Assembly (NCBI GenBank): GCA_003339645.1
Contig: QNUV01000041.1
Span: forward strand, 62,001 to 126,000
DNA: 64,000 bases
Origin: Microbacterium arborescens
GTDB lineage: Bacteria > Actinomycetota > Actinomycetes > Actinomycetales > Microbacteriaceae
Direction: 5' to 3'
The notes under the pieces are model-generated. The model was not told the DNA's origin and made no database searches. It worked only from the letters and a program-made list of their open reading frames with translations. This document shows, piece after piece, positions 23,844 through 32,353 of this stretch (position 1 is its first letter; every line of letters starts with the position of its first letter). A program made the position numbers and the translations under genes.

Positions 23844-25070
23844 TCATGACGCGAACGTCTCCTGAGCGTCGGCGATGATCGCGGGATCGCGCACGGCCGC
23901 GAGAGCCGTGGCGGCGAGCATCAGCGCGCCGTCGGCGATCGTCGTGCGGGCGAGCTCGGGATCGCCCGCCGAGGCGGCGAACTCGCGCGTATGGGGCACG
24001 GCGTCGGCGACGAGTCGGATCATCGGATGGATCGCCGGCACGACGTGCGAGACATTGCCCATGTCGGTGGATCCGCCGAGTGTCGGGTCGGGCTCGAGCT
24101 CGCGGCCCAGAACACCGTAGGCGGCCTCGGCCAGGTCGACCAGGGTGGGGTTCGCGCGGAGCGAGAAGTAGGGCGGGGTGTTCTCGGCGATCTCGACGGT
24201 GGTGCCGGTCGCGATCGCCGCCCCCTCGAAGCACGCGCGGACGCGGGGAACGACATCGTTCAGCAGGTGCTCTCGATCGCCGGCCCGCACGAAGATCCGC
24301 AGCGCCGCGTGCTCGGGAATGATGTTGGGCGCCTCGCCGCCATTCGTGATGATGGCGTGCACCCGCACGTCGTCGGTCAGATGCTGGCGCAGCATCCCGA
24401 TCGCCGTCAGCGACAGCGTCGCACCGTCGAGCGCGTTGCGGCCCCGTTCGGGTGCGGCGGCCGCGTGAGCCGCCCGGCCGTGGAAGTCGACGTCGAGGGC
24501 GACCCGCGAGAGCGATGACCCGCGAACCGCATCGGTGCCGGCGGGGTGCACCATGATCGCGATGTCGACACCGTCGAGCACGCCCGCTTCGATCATCGGA
24601 ACCTTGCCCGCGGCGCCTTCCTCTCCGGGGCTGCCGATGACGACGAGGTTCGCGTTCGCGGGCTCTGTCGTCAGGGCGTCCTTGACCAGCATCGCCGCTC
24701 CGATGCCGCATGCGGCGATGAGGTTGTGCCCGCAGGCGTGACCGATCTCCTCGAGAGCATCGAACTCGCAGAAGATCGCGACGGTGGGCGCGTCCGCATC
24801 CGCCCCGTGAGGCGACCAGCGACCGACGAACGCCGTGTCGAGACCCGCGAAGCCGCGCTGCACGGCGAAGCCCGCCCGATCGAGCTCGGCCGTTAGGCGA
24901 GCGGCCGCGTGGTGCTCGGTGAAACGGATCTCGGGGTGGGTGTGCAAGTCTGCCGCGATGTCGACGAGGGTGTCGATGTGGCCGGCGAGCGACGGACGCA
25001 GTGCGTCGAGGGTGGCCGGCATCGCCGCAGCGGCGGAGGCTGTCGCAGGCCGCGTGGTGAGGGTGGTCAT
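23844..25070 (-). CDS. M20 family amidohydrolase, AbgB-like
   Basis: A 408-aa metal-dependent amidohydrolase of family M20D. Metal-site motifs DLHTHPEIRFTE, EFDALEEIGHACGHN and SPGEEGAAGK are all present. Together with the AbgT-type transporter gene upstream it resembles the aminobenzoyl-glutamate utilisation genes: AbgT imports p-aminobenzoyl-glutamate and AbgA/B cleave it. Only one subunit type is present here, so the native substrate may be another N-acyl amino acid. An aggag Shine-Dalgarno precedes the ATG at 25070. It is the second gene of the operon, 37 bases after abgT. Confidence 0.88.
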   Translation of the reverse strand: MTTLTTRPATASAAAAMPATLDALRPSLAGHIDTLVDIAADLHTHPEIRFTEHHAAARLTAELDRAGFAVQRGFAGLDTAFVGRWSPHGADADAPTVAIFCEFDALEEIGHACGHNLIAACGIGAAMLVKDALTTEPANANLVVIGSPGEEGAAGKVPMIEAGVLDGVDIAIMVHPAGTDAVRGSSLSRVALDVDFHGRAAHAAAAPERGRNALDGATLSLTAIGMLRQHLTDDVRVHAIITNGGEAPNIIPEHAALRIFVRAGDREHLLNDVVPRVRACFEGAAIATGTTVEIAENTPPYFSLRANPTLVDLAEAAYGVLGRELEPDPTLGGSTDMGNVSHVVPAIHPMIRLVADAVPHTREFAASAGDPELARTTIADGALMLAATALAAVRDPAIIADAQETFAS

Positions 25071-25107
25071 GGGGTCTCCTTCTGTGGGGCGGGAGGGTGC
25101 GGGGACG

Positions 25108-26655
25108 TCAGGCCAGCTCGAGCCCGTGTCCGGGGCCGACGGGGAGGCCGAGCAGTCCCCACACGAGGAACTGCAGCAGCCAGACACCCCAGATCACGAC
25201 CGTGAACGGGATCACGAGCCCGAACAGCGTGCCCAGGCCCGCCTTGGGCTCCCAGCGCTGGAGCAGGCCGAGCACGACCGGCAGCATCGGGTTCATCGGG
25301 ACGAGGGGATTGGTTGCGGAATCGGTGATGCGGAACGCCGCCTGGACGTATGCGGGGTCGATCCCGGTCAGCATGAACATCGGCACGAAGATCGGGGCCA
25401 GCAGCGTCCAGAGCGCCGACCCGCTTGCGAGCAGCAGCGCCGGGATCGTGCAGAACAGGCTGAACAGGAGAAGGCCGCCGATGCCGCCGAGCCCGGAGGA
25501 CTCCATCGCCTCGGCCCCGGAGGTAGCCAGCAGCAGCCCGAGCTGCGACCAGTTGAACCAGGCGATGGCCTGCGCCGCGGTGAAGATCACGACGATGAAG
25601 GGCACGAGGTCGCGCACCGCCGCCGTCATGTGCTCGGGTACGTCGGCGGCTCGCGTGAGGGTCTTCGCCGCGACGCCGTACGCGATGCCCGCGATGAGGA
25701 ACAGGAACAGGATGAAGATCGGCAGCGCCGTCATGAACGGAGAGCGCAGGATCTGTCCGCCCTCGCCCTGCAGCGGTGACCCGGGCAGCATCACGGCCGT
25801 CGCGACGACCGCGAGGTACACGGCGACCGCGAGGGCGGCCACCCGCAGGCCGCGTCGCTCCCGGTCGTCGAGCGGCCGGGCGGCGTCGTCGTCCGCGAGA
25901 CCGCCCTGGTAGGGGGTGAGACGGGGCTCGACGTACCGCTGGCACACGACGGTGATGACGACGGCGAGGATGAGAGTCGAGGTGGCCATGAAGAAGTAGT
26001 TGGCCAGGGGAGACACGGATGCTTCGGGATCGACGATCCGCGCCGCCGACGTCGTGATGCCCGACAGCAGCACATCCGTGCCGGCCGGCACGACGTTGGC
26101 GCTGAACCCGGCGACGACCGCCGCGTACGACGCCGCGAATCCGGCGAGAGGATGCCGCCCGGCCGCCAGGAAGGCGGCGGCCGCGAGGGGTGGCAGGATG
26201 ACCATCGCCGAGTCCGACGCGAGGTTGCCCATGAGGCTCACGAGCACGACGACGAACGTCACGGCCCATCGGGGAGCGGCCAGTACGGCGCCGCGCATCG
26301 CACTTTTGAGAAGACCGAGACGCTCTGCGAGCCCGATGCCGAGCATGACCGTGATGATCAGCCCGAGCGGTGGGAAGGAGACGAAGTTCTCGATCGCCGA
26401 GGTGAGCGCGTACACGGCGCCCTCGGGCGACAGGATGCTGCGCACGGGAACCGTCTCGCCCGTCTGCGGGTCGAGGGTGCTGGCGCCCAGGGCGCTGGCG
26501 ATGCCGGAGGCCACCGCGACCAGCCCGGCGATGATGAGGAACAAATAGAACGGGTGAGGCAGCCGGTTGCCGACTCGTTCGATGGTGCGGAGGATGCGTC
26601 CGCCCACCCCGGGGGCGTGGGCGAGCGTCAGAGCGGTGGTGCTGTCAGCGGCCAT
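25108..26655 (-). CDS. abgT: AbgT family transporter
   Basis: A 515-aa membrane protein of the AbgT family, opening with NRLPHPFYLFLIIAGLVAV and containing GNLASDSAMVILPPLAAAAF and the re-entrant-like NPLVPMNPMLPVVLGL near the end. Known members import p-aminobenzoyl-glutamate or export sulfonamides (MtrF type). The neighbouring M20 amidohydrolase favours an import-and-cleave role. The ATG at 26655 is preferred over a GTG two codons earlier because of a ggaaag Shine-Dalgarno. It diverges from a tandem Lrp-type regulator. Confidence 0.9.
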   Translation of the reverse strand: MAADSTTALTLAHAPGVGGRILRTIERVGNRLPHPFYLFLIIAGLVAVASGIASALGASTLDPQTGETVPVRSILSPEGAVYALTSAIENFVSFPPLGLIITVMLGIGLAERLGLLKSAMRGAVLAAPRWAVTFVVVLVSLMGNLASDSAMVILPPLAAAAFLAAGRHPLAGFAASYAAVVAGFSANVVPAGTDVLLSGITTSAARIVDPEASVSPLANYFFMATSTLILAVVITVVCQRYVEPRLTPYQGGLADDDAARPLDDRERRGLRVAALAVAVYLAVVATAVMLPGSPLQGEGGQILRSPFMTALPIFILFLFLIAGIAYGVAAKTLTRAADVPEHMTAAVRDLVPFIVVIFTAAQAIAWFNWSQLGLLLATSGAEAMESSGLGGIGGLLLFSLFCTIPALLLASGSALWTLLAPIFVPMFMLTGIDPAYVQAAFRITDSATNPLVPMNPMLPVVLGLLQRWEPKAGLGTLFGLVIPFTVVIWGVWLLQFLVWGLLGLPVGPGHGLELA

Positions 26656-26723
26656 GGGCACTCTTTCCGATCGTCGTCGCGCGGAGGGATACGCGATGCA
26701 GCGATGGTGCCGATTCCGTGTCT

Positions 26724-26743
26724 CGATCAGGTTACGGTGATCG
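26724..26743. promoter_or_regulatory. Inverted repeat between abgT and the Lrp-like gene
   Basis: CGATCA at 26724-26729 and TGATCG at 26738-26743 form a perfect inverted repeat around 8 bases. It lies in the divergent region 19 bases before the regulator start. It is a good candidate operator for the Lrp-like regulator; this is inference from position. Confidence 0.5.
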
Positions 26744-26761
26744 ATTCAGACATGAAGCGCC

Positions 26762-27805
26762 ATGAAAAGATCAATCATGCGCTCCGCGACTCCCATCCAT
26801 CCGCACGATCTGTCGGATTCGGACCTCGCGCTCATCACGGCCCTCCAGCAGGCGCCTCGAGCTTCGTGGGCGCGCATCGGCCGCGCTATCGGCGTGAGTG
26901 CCCCCACGGCCCGACGGCGATGGGAGGCGCTCGCAGCGGCGGGTGCCGCGTGGTCGTCGGCCTATGCGGTCACAGCTCCGGGGCTCGTCACCGGGCTCGT
27001 CGAGATCCGCTGTCGCCCCGGCACCGTCGACGAGGTCGCGGCGCAGCTGCGCACCGAGCCGAAGTTCCTGTCGCTCACGGGTATGACCGGAGAGCGCGAT
27101 CTCGTCGTCACGATCGTGGCCGACGATATGGAACAGTTCCGACGGCTCATCCAATCGCGCGTGGCCACGCACGAGGCAGTGACCGGCGTCCGCTCGACGA
27201 TCGTCACGCGCATGTTCTCGGAGGGCTCGCGCTGGCGGGCGGTCGGCTCGCCGGAGACCGCGGGCGTGGGCGACGACGCCGACGCCGCGCGCCCGGACGA
27301 CGACGCGCACTCCCTGGCCGCGCAGTGGCGCCCGGTGCTCCGGGCTCTCGAGTCGGACGGCCGGGTCGCGCCTGCCGACATCGCTCGAGAGCTCGGGGTG
27401 TCGGAGGCGCATGCGCGTCGCGTCGTGCGACGCGTGCTCGAGCGGGGATGGATCAAACAGCGCATCGACGTCTCGCTCGAGCAGACGATGTGGCCTCACG
27501 CGCTCGCCCTGTGGCTGGTCGTGCCGGCGGGGCGCCTCGAGGCCACAGCATCCGAGATCGCCGTCATGCCCATGACGCGGATGTGCGCCGCTCTCGCGGG
27601 CGGGGCCTCGAACCTCTATGTGATCGTCTGGCTCCGCGACCTCGCCGAGGCGACGGCGGTCGAAGCCGAGCTCGCGCGGAGCCTCGAGCTCCGCGTGCTG
27701 GACCGTGCGATCCTGCTGCACTACTACAAACGGGTCGGACACCTCTTCGACGTGCGCAACCGGTACGAGGGGCGGGTGTCGTGGGTCGGTGACGGATCCG
27801 GATGA
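26762..27805 (+). CDS. Tandem Lrp/AsnC-family transcriptional regulator
   Basis: A 347-aa regulator with two Lrp-type units. The first has a helix-turn-helix at about 18-60 (LSDSDLALITALQQAP, SWARIGRAIGVS) and a ligand-type domain to about 155. A linker follows, then a second helix-turn-helix (VLRALESDGRVAPADIARELGVS) and second effector domain. Such double Lrp proteins are usually local regulators that sense amino acids or their derivatives. It diverges from the abgT-amidohydrolase operon, its likely target. The start could be the ATG at 26762 or that at 26777; neither has a strong Shine-Dalgarno. Confidence 0.88.
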   Translation: MKRSIMRSATPIHPHDLSDSDLALITALQQAPRASWARIGRAIGVSAPTARRRWEALAAAGAAWSSAYAVTAPGLVTGLVEIRCRPGTVDEVAAQLRTEPKFLSLTGMTGERDLVVTIVADDMEQFRRLIQSRVATHEAVTGVRSTIVTRMFSEGSRWRAVGSPETAGVGDDADAARPDDDAHSLAAQWRPVLRALESDGRVAPADIARELGVSEAHARRVVRRVLERGWIKQRIDVSLEQTMWPHALALWLVVPAGRLEATASEIAVMPMTRMCAALAGGASNLYVIVWLRDLAEATAVEAELARSLELRVLDRAILLHYYKRVGHLFDVRNRYEGRVSWVGDGSG

Positions 27806-27849
27806 CCGGGCTCGACGGGTGGCAGCATCGTGCCGCTCGTCGAGCCCGG
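27806..27849. terminator. Bidirectional hairpin terminator
   Basis: Arms 27806-27817 (ccgggctcgacg) and 27838-27849 pair over 12 bp, with a further inner tggca/tgcca pairing. The hairpin starts right after the stop codon of the Lrp-like gene and lies 10 bases from the stop of the converging NmrA-like gene. Confidence 0.85.
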
Positions 27850-27859
27850 TCGCGCTGGG

Positions 27860-28717
27860 TCAGGCGAGTGCGGCGCGAAGCCCGTCCGCGAACGAGGTCG
27901 TCGGTCGTCCGATGAGGCGCGAGAGGGTGTGGTCGTCCACATCGAGAACGCCTTCGCGGATGCCGGTGTCGATCCCCGCGACGAACTGGGCGGTCCCGGC
28001 GTCGAGACCGGCGCTCTCGAGGGCCGCGATGTGATCCTCCGTCGACACGCGCGCGTAGGCGACATCGCGACCGAGCACCTCGGATACCGCGGCCGCGATG
28101 GCGTCGTACCCGATGCGGGTGTCGCCCGCGAACTCGTACACCTCGCCGAGGTGACCGTCCTCGATGAGCACGACGGCGGCGCCCTCGGCGAAGTCGGCGC
28201 GCGAGGCCGGTGCGATCAGCCCGTCGCCGACGGATGCCGCGATGACACCGCTCTCGGCGGCGCGCTGGACGTCGGGCACGTAGTTCTCGATGTACCAGTT
28301 GTTGCGCACCACGACAGCCGGAATGCCGCTCGCCGCGATCGCCTCCTCGGTCGCCTTGTGCTCGGCGCCCAAGGGCCACTCGAAGGTCGTCGCCTTCGGG
28401 GCGCTGGTGTAGACGAGCTTCGACACCCCTGCCGCCGCTGCCGCGTCGATGACGTTCTTGTGGCCCGCGAGCCGCTTGCCCGGCTCCGACGCCGAGATCA
28501 GCAGCACGCTGTCGACGCCCGCGAGCGCGTCGCGCAGCGAGGCGGGGTCGTCGTAGTCGACGCGGGCGGTGGCGACACCGCGGTCGGCGAGGTCGGCGAG
28601 CTTGGCGAGGTCGCGAGCCCCGGCGACGACGGTGTCGGGGGAGACGCCGCGGGCGAGCAGCGCGTCGACGACGAGGTGGCCGAGCTGTCCGCTCGCTCCG
28701 GTGATGAGGATGGTCAT
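27860..28717 (-). CDS. NmrA-like SDR, quinone oxidoreductase 2 (YtfG) type
   Basis: A 285-aa atypical SDR. It has the TGASGQLG nucleotide motif at the N-terminus and YTSAPKATTF, RNNWYIENY and FAGDTRIGYDAIAAAVSE, matching the NmrA/QOR2 group, which reduces quinones with NADPH or senses NADP. The active-site Tyr-xxx-Lys of classic SDRs is not conserved, as usual here. The ATG at 28717 has an aggacc-type Shine-Dalgarno. It diverges from an HxlR regulator gene, the standard arrangement for redox-responsive QOR2-type genes. Confidence 0.87.
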   Translation of the reverse strand: MTILITGASGQLGHLVVDALLARGVSPDTVVAGARDLAKLADLADRGVATARVDYDDPASLRDALAGVDSVLLISASEPGKRLAGHKNVIDAAAAAGVSKLVYTSAPKATTFEWPLGAEHKATEEAIAASGIPAVVVRNNWYIENYVPDVQRAAESGVIAASVGDGLIAPASRADFAEGAAVVLIEDGHLGEVYEFAGDTRIGYDAIAAAVSEVLGRDVAYARVSTEDHIAALESAGLDAGTAQFVAGIDTGIREGVLDVDDHTLSRLIGRPTTSFADGLRAALA

Positions 28718-28813
28718 CGGTGGTCCTTTCGGTCGGGTGTTGCCGGTGACAACCGCCGCCGGGCATCCTTGCATTCCGTCAGATGGGTACCCACTTTTCG
28801 GTAAGCTACCTAC

Positions 28814-29182
28814 ATGGCAGTGAGTTTCGCGCAGATCCGGGCGTCCTCCGATCAGGTCTTCACCGAGAACTGCCCGACGCGGGTCGTGCTCGACCATGTC
28901 ATGAGCAAATGGGGCGTGCTCGTGCTGCTCGCACTAACCGACGGCACCGCCCGATGGGGTGAGCTCCGGCGCTCCGTGGCGGGCATCAGCGAGAAGATGC
29001 TCGCGTCCACACTGCGTACGCTCGAGGCCGACGGCATCGTGAGCCGCACCGCGTACCCCGAGGTGCCGCCTCGCGTGGAGTACGCGCTGACCGAACGCGG
29101 TGTCGAGCTGATGGAGCGCATGATGCCGCTCATGGAGTGGATCGCCGCGAACGCGGACGACATCGTCGGCCGCCCCGCGTGA
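28814..29182 (+). CDS. HxlR/MarR-like winged-helix regulator
   Basis: A 122-aa HxlR-family regulator with the family pattern: a cysteine near residue 20 (NCPTRVVLDHVMSKWGVLVLL), a winged helix (RWGELRRSVAGISEKMLASTLR) and the wing TAYPEVPPRVEYALTERG. The cysteine may sense electrophiles or oxidants, as in related proteins (YodB, QorR). TAAGCT lies 6 bases before the ATG. A GGGTACCC palindrome at 28785-28792 in the divergent region is a candidate operator for both this gene and the NmrA-like reductase. Confidence 0.88.
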   Translation: MAVSFAQIRASSDQVFTENCPTRVVLDHVMSKWGVLVLLALTDGTARWGELRRSVAGISEKMLASTLRTLEADGIVSRTAYPEVPPRVEYALTERGVELMERMMPLMEWIAANADDIVGRPA

Positions 29183-29223
29183 AGGCTGAGTGTTCCGTGC
29201 GAGCCCTGTCGCCGGGGGCGATA

Positions 29224-29255
29224 ACGATATATCGTCAGGTATCGCTAACGTATCG
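29224..29255 (+). promoter_or_regulatory. PadR-type operator region
   Basis: A perfect 12-bp palindrome ACGATATATCGT occupies 29224-29235. It is followed by two GTATCG half sites at 29239-29244 and 29250-29255, which are 11 bases apart, one helical turn. It lies directly before the PadR gene and is probably its autoregulatory site. Confidence 0.6.
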
Positions 29256-29272
29256 ACGACCGGGAGGTCAGC

Positions 29273-29857
29273 ATGAGCGGAACATTCCCCACCGGCGGTT
29301 TCGGCGGCCGTGACAACATCTTCGGGGGACGAGGCGGGTTCAACGTCTCCGATCTCGGGAACAACGTGTTCGAGGCATTCGACCAGTTGAAGTCGACCTT
29401 CGAGCAGAAGGTGAACACCCGGGTCGGACGCGGCGACGTCCGTGCCGCCGTGCTCGCCCTCCTCGCCGAGCAGCCCATGCACGGCTACCAGATCATCCAC
29501 GAGATCGAAGAGCGCAGCGGCGGGTCGTGGAAGCCCAGCGCGGGATCGGTGTACCCCACCCTCCAGCTGCTCGCCGACGAGGGCCTCGTCAGCGCCCAGG
29601 AGTCCAACGGACGCAAGACCTACTCGCTCACCGAGGCCGGCCGCGAGGCGGCGGGCGAGGCGGGCGAGAAGTCCGCTCCGTGGGAGTCCACGAGCCGCGA
29701 CCACAGCCGCGTGACCGCGCTGCCCAAGGCGGGCGTCGAGCTCGCCCAGGCCGCCGCCCAGGTCGGCCGCAGCGGTTCGCCCGAGCAGGTCCAGCAGGCC
29801 GTGGAGATCCTCGACGACGCGCGCCGCAAGCTGTACGCCCTGCTCGCGCAGGCCTGA
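29273..29857 (+). CDS. PadR family transcriptional regulator
   Basis: A 194-aa PadR regulator. The winged helix is at about 55-130 (VRAAVLALLAEQPMHGYQIIHEIEERSGG, GSVYPTLQLLADEGLV) and the C-terminal part is helical for dimerisation. An extra N-terminal segment of about 45 residues is rich in Gly and Phe, an uncommon extension. The gggaggt Shine-Dalgarno fixes the ATG at 29273. PadR proteins repress detoxification or membrane-stress genes. The UbiB-like gene begins 5 bases after its stop, so the two are cotranscribed. Confidence 0.9.
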   Translation: MSGTFPTGGFGGRDNIFGGRGGFNVSDLGNNVFEAFDQLKSTFEQKVNTRVGRGDVRAAVLALLAEQPMHGYQIIHEIEERSGGSWKPSAGSVYPTLQLLADEGLVSAQESNGRKTYSLTEAGREAAGEAGEKSAPWESTSRDHSRVTALPKAGVELAQAAAQVGRSGSPEQVQQAVEILDDARRKLYALLAQA

Positions 29858-29862
29858 CGCGG

Positions 29863-31605
29863 GTGGCCTCGGCCGAACCGCATCGCGTCGCATCGCCCGG
29901 CACCCCCGCGGTGCCGGGTGATGCCCGCGCGCGTGCGCGTTATCGCCGCATCCTGCGCTTCGCCGCGCGGGCGCTCGTGCAGACGTGGTGGTTCGAGATC
30001 GTCCTGCCGCGCTTCGGTCTCGAGCGGCTCTCCGAACGGGGGCGAACGGCCCGTCTGCGCCGCCTCGCGCGCCGCTTCCACGCGCTCGCCGTCGAGCTCG
30101 GCGGGCTGATGATCAAGGTCGGGCAGTTCATGTCATCCCGGCTCGACGTCCTGCCACCGGAGATCACGACCGAACTGGCCGGCCTGCAGGACGAGGTGCC
30201 CCCGGTTCCCTTCGACCAGATCCGCGCGGCGGCGGAAGCAGAGCTGGGGATGCCGCTGCGCGACGCCTACGCGTCGTTCGACGAGCAGCCGGTCGCCGCG
30301 GCCTCCCTCGGTCAGGCCCATCGCGCCCGGCTCGCCGCCGAGCAGGCCGCCGACGCCGGCTTCACCGACGTCGTCGTGAAGGTCCAGCGACCCGGCATCC
30401 AGACCATCGTCGACGTCGACCTCGCCGCGCTCCGCCGTATCGCGCGCTGGCTGCGCCGCATCCGCATCGTCTCGCGGCGAGCGGACATGCCGGCTCTCGT
30501 CGAGGAGTTCGCCATCACGAGCCTCGAGGAGATCGACTATCGGCACGAGGCGGCCAACGCCGAGCGCTTCCGCGAGAAGTTCGCCGGCAACCCCCGAGTC
30601 GCCGTCCCCGAGATCGCGTGGGAGCGGTCGACCGCGCGGGTCCTGACGCTCGCCGACGTCACCGCGATCAAGGTCACCGACGTCGATGGTCTTCGCCGCG
30701 CGGGCATCGACCCTCACGAGGTGGCGAGCGTGTTCGCCTCCGTGATGTTCGACCAGTTCTTCGGTTTCGGCTTCTTCCACGCCGACCCTCACCCGGGCAA
30801 CGTCTTCGTCACGCCGGTGCCGTCCGATCGGCGCCGCGAGGGCGAGCCGGACTGGGTGCTGACGTTCATCGACTTCGGGATGATGGGCGAGATCTCACCC
30901 TCGGCGCGCGACGCGCTGCGCACGGTTCTCGTCGCTGCCGCGGCCCGCGACGGCCGCGGACTCGTCGCCGGGATGTCGCAGGTCGGCGCGCTGCTGCCCT
31001 CCGCCGACGTCCGCGAGCTCGAGCGCGCGATGACCCAGCTGTTCGCGCGCTTCGGAGGCATGGGATTCGCCGAGCTGAAGCAGGTCGACCCGCGGGAATT
31101 CCGCGACTTCGCGGGGGAGTTCGGCGAGCTCGCCCGTGCGCTGCCGTTCCAGCTGCCCGAGAACTTCCTGCTCGTCATCCGGGCGGCCTCGCTCACGTCG
31201 GGCGTGTGCACCTCGATCGATCCCGCGTTCAACCTCTGGGACGCGGTGGAGCCCTACGCGGCTCGGCTGCTCCGCGAGGAACGCGGCGATCTCATGCGCG
31301 ACGCCGCGCGACGCGCGATGGCGTTCGCCGATATCACGATGCGCCTCCCGCAGCGGCTCGACGGCCTCATCACGCATCTCGAAGACGGCAACCTCGGCTT
31401 CGACAGCGGGCGGCTCGAACGGCGGATGTCGCGCCTGGAACGGCTCGGACGGCGCGCCGTCTCGGGAATCCTCTTCGCCGGTCTGCTCGTGGCGGGAGTC
31501 CTGATGCGTCCCGACGACCAGACGGCGGGCACGGTGCTCATGGGGCTCTCGGCACTGCCGCTGCTGCACGTCCTGCTCGGCGGCGTGTTCGGCCGCCGCG
31601 ACTGA
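29863..31605 (+). CDS. ABC1/UbiB-family atypical kinase
   Basis: A 580-aa protein of the UbiB/ADCK family. Its motifs are in order: IKVGQFMSSR, the Ala-rich AAASLGQAH loop, VVKVQRPG with the ATP-binding lysine, EIDYRHEAANAERF, FHADPHPGNVF and IDFGMMG. Two membrane helices lie at the C-terminus (about 520-575). Family members are ATP-dependent and support quinone or other isoprenoid-lipid metabolism; actinobacteria make menaquinone, so the exact role is unclear. The GTG at 29863 lies 5 bases after the padR stop, with little Shine-Dalgarno, which suggests coupling. The length is normal for the family. Confidence 0.87.
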   Translation: MASAEPHRVASPGTPAVPGDARARARYRRILRFAARALVQTWWFEIVLPRFGLERLSERGRTARLRRLARRFHALAVELGGLMIKVGQFMSSRLDVLPPEITTELAGLQDEVPPVPFDQIRAAAEAELGMPLRDAYASFDEQPVAAASLGQAHRARLAAEQAADAGFTDVVVKVQRPGIQTIVDVDLAALRRIARWLRRIRIVSRRADMPALVEEFAITSLEEIDYRHEAANAERFREKFAGNPRVAVPEIAWERSTARVLTLADVTAIKVTDVDGLRRAGIDPHEVASVFASVMFDQFFGFGFFHADPHPGNVFVTPVPSDRRREGEPDWVLTFIDFGMMGEISPSARDALRTVLVAAAARDGRGLVAGMSQVGALLPSADVRELERAMTQLFARFGGMGFAELKQVDPREFRDFAGEFGELARALPFQLPENFLLVIRAASLTSGVCTSIDPAFNLWDAVEPYAARLLREERGDLMRDAARRAMAFADITMRLPQRLDGLITHLEDGNLGFDSGRLERRMSRLERLGRRAVSGILFAGLLVAGVLMRPDDQTAGTVLMGLSALPLLHVLLGGVFGRRD

Positions 31606-31625
31606 GGGCTGGGTAGCCTGGAGGA

Positions 31626-32336
31626 ATGCCCCTCGAGACGCCGGGAACGGGCGCGCGCGAACAGCTCGCCGCGCTCGCCGCGCGTGCCGGACGGGCCGGG
31701 TTCGGTGCGGGCCGGCTGACGGGGACCCCGGCCGCGCCCGGCGCGCGCGCCGCCGCCGTGCTCGTGCTCTTCGGCATGCTCGATGACCATCCGAGCGATC
31801 ATGCGCCCGATGCCGCCGTCTCGCGCGATCTCGATGTCCTGCTCCTCGCCCGCGCGGCGACGCTCCGATCGCATCCCGGGCAGGTGGCTCTGCCGGGCGG
31901 CCGGGTGGACCCCGGTGACGCCGACACGGTTGCGGCGGCGCTGCGGGAGGCGCGCGAGGAGACCGGCATCGACACCGACGGGGTCGAGGTGCTCGGCGCC
32001 CTTCCGCCGGTTCCGCTGGAGTACTCCCACCACCTCGTGACGCCCGTCCTGGCCTGGTGGCGTCGTCCATCACCCGTGCGCGTGGTCGATGTGGCGGAAT
32101 CCGCGGCCGTGTTCCGCGCCCCGGTCGCCGATCTGCTCGCGCCGGCGAACCGCGGCGTCACGGTCCTGCGCCGAGACGGCGCCGAATGGCGGGGACCGGG
32201 CTTCGTCGTCCGCCACGATGCCGGAGAGTTCCTCGTGTGGGGCTTCACCGCGATGCTCCTGGACGGCCTGTTCACCGAGCTCGGCTGGACCGAGGACTGG
32301 GACACCGGCAGGGAGCTGGTCCTGCCGCCGTCCTGA
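31626..32336 (+). CDS. NUDIX hydrolase, CoA diphosphatase type
   Basis: A 236-aa Nudix protein. The segment LLLARAATLRSHPGQVALPGG is the extended signature of CoA pyrophosphatases (NudL/Nudt7 group), and the Nudix box continues to REAREETGI. One usually acidic Glu in the box is Asp (VDPGD). The enzyme should cleave CoA or related dinucleotide derivatives. TAGCCT lies 6 bases before the ATG with gga between, so both leaderless and weak Shine-Dalgarno initiation are possible. It converges on the SLC13-type permease gene. Confidence 0.88.
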   Translation: MPLETPGTGAREQLAALAARAGRAGFGAGRLTGTPAAPGARAAAVLVLFGMLDDHPSDHAPDAAVSRDLDVLLLARAATLRSHPGQVALPGGRVDPGDADTVAAALREAREETGIDTDGVEVLGALPPVPLEYSHHLVTPVLAWWRRPSPVRVVDVAESAAVFRAPVADLLAPANRGVTVLRRDGAEWRGPGFVVRHDAGEFLVWGFTAMLLDGLFTELGWTEDWDTGRELVLPPS

Positions 32337-32353
32337 CCACGGCCGCCCCGCGC

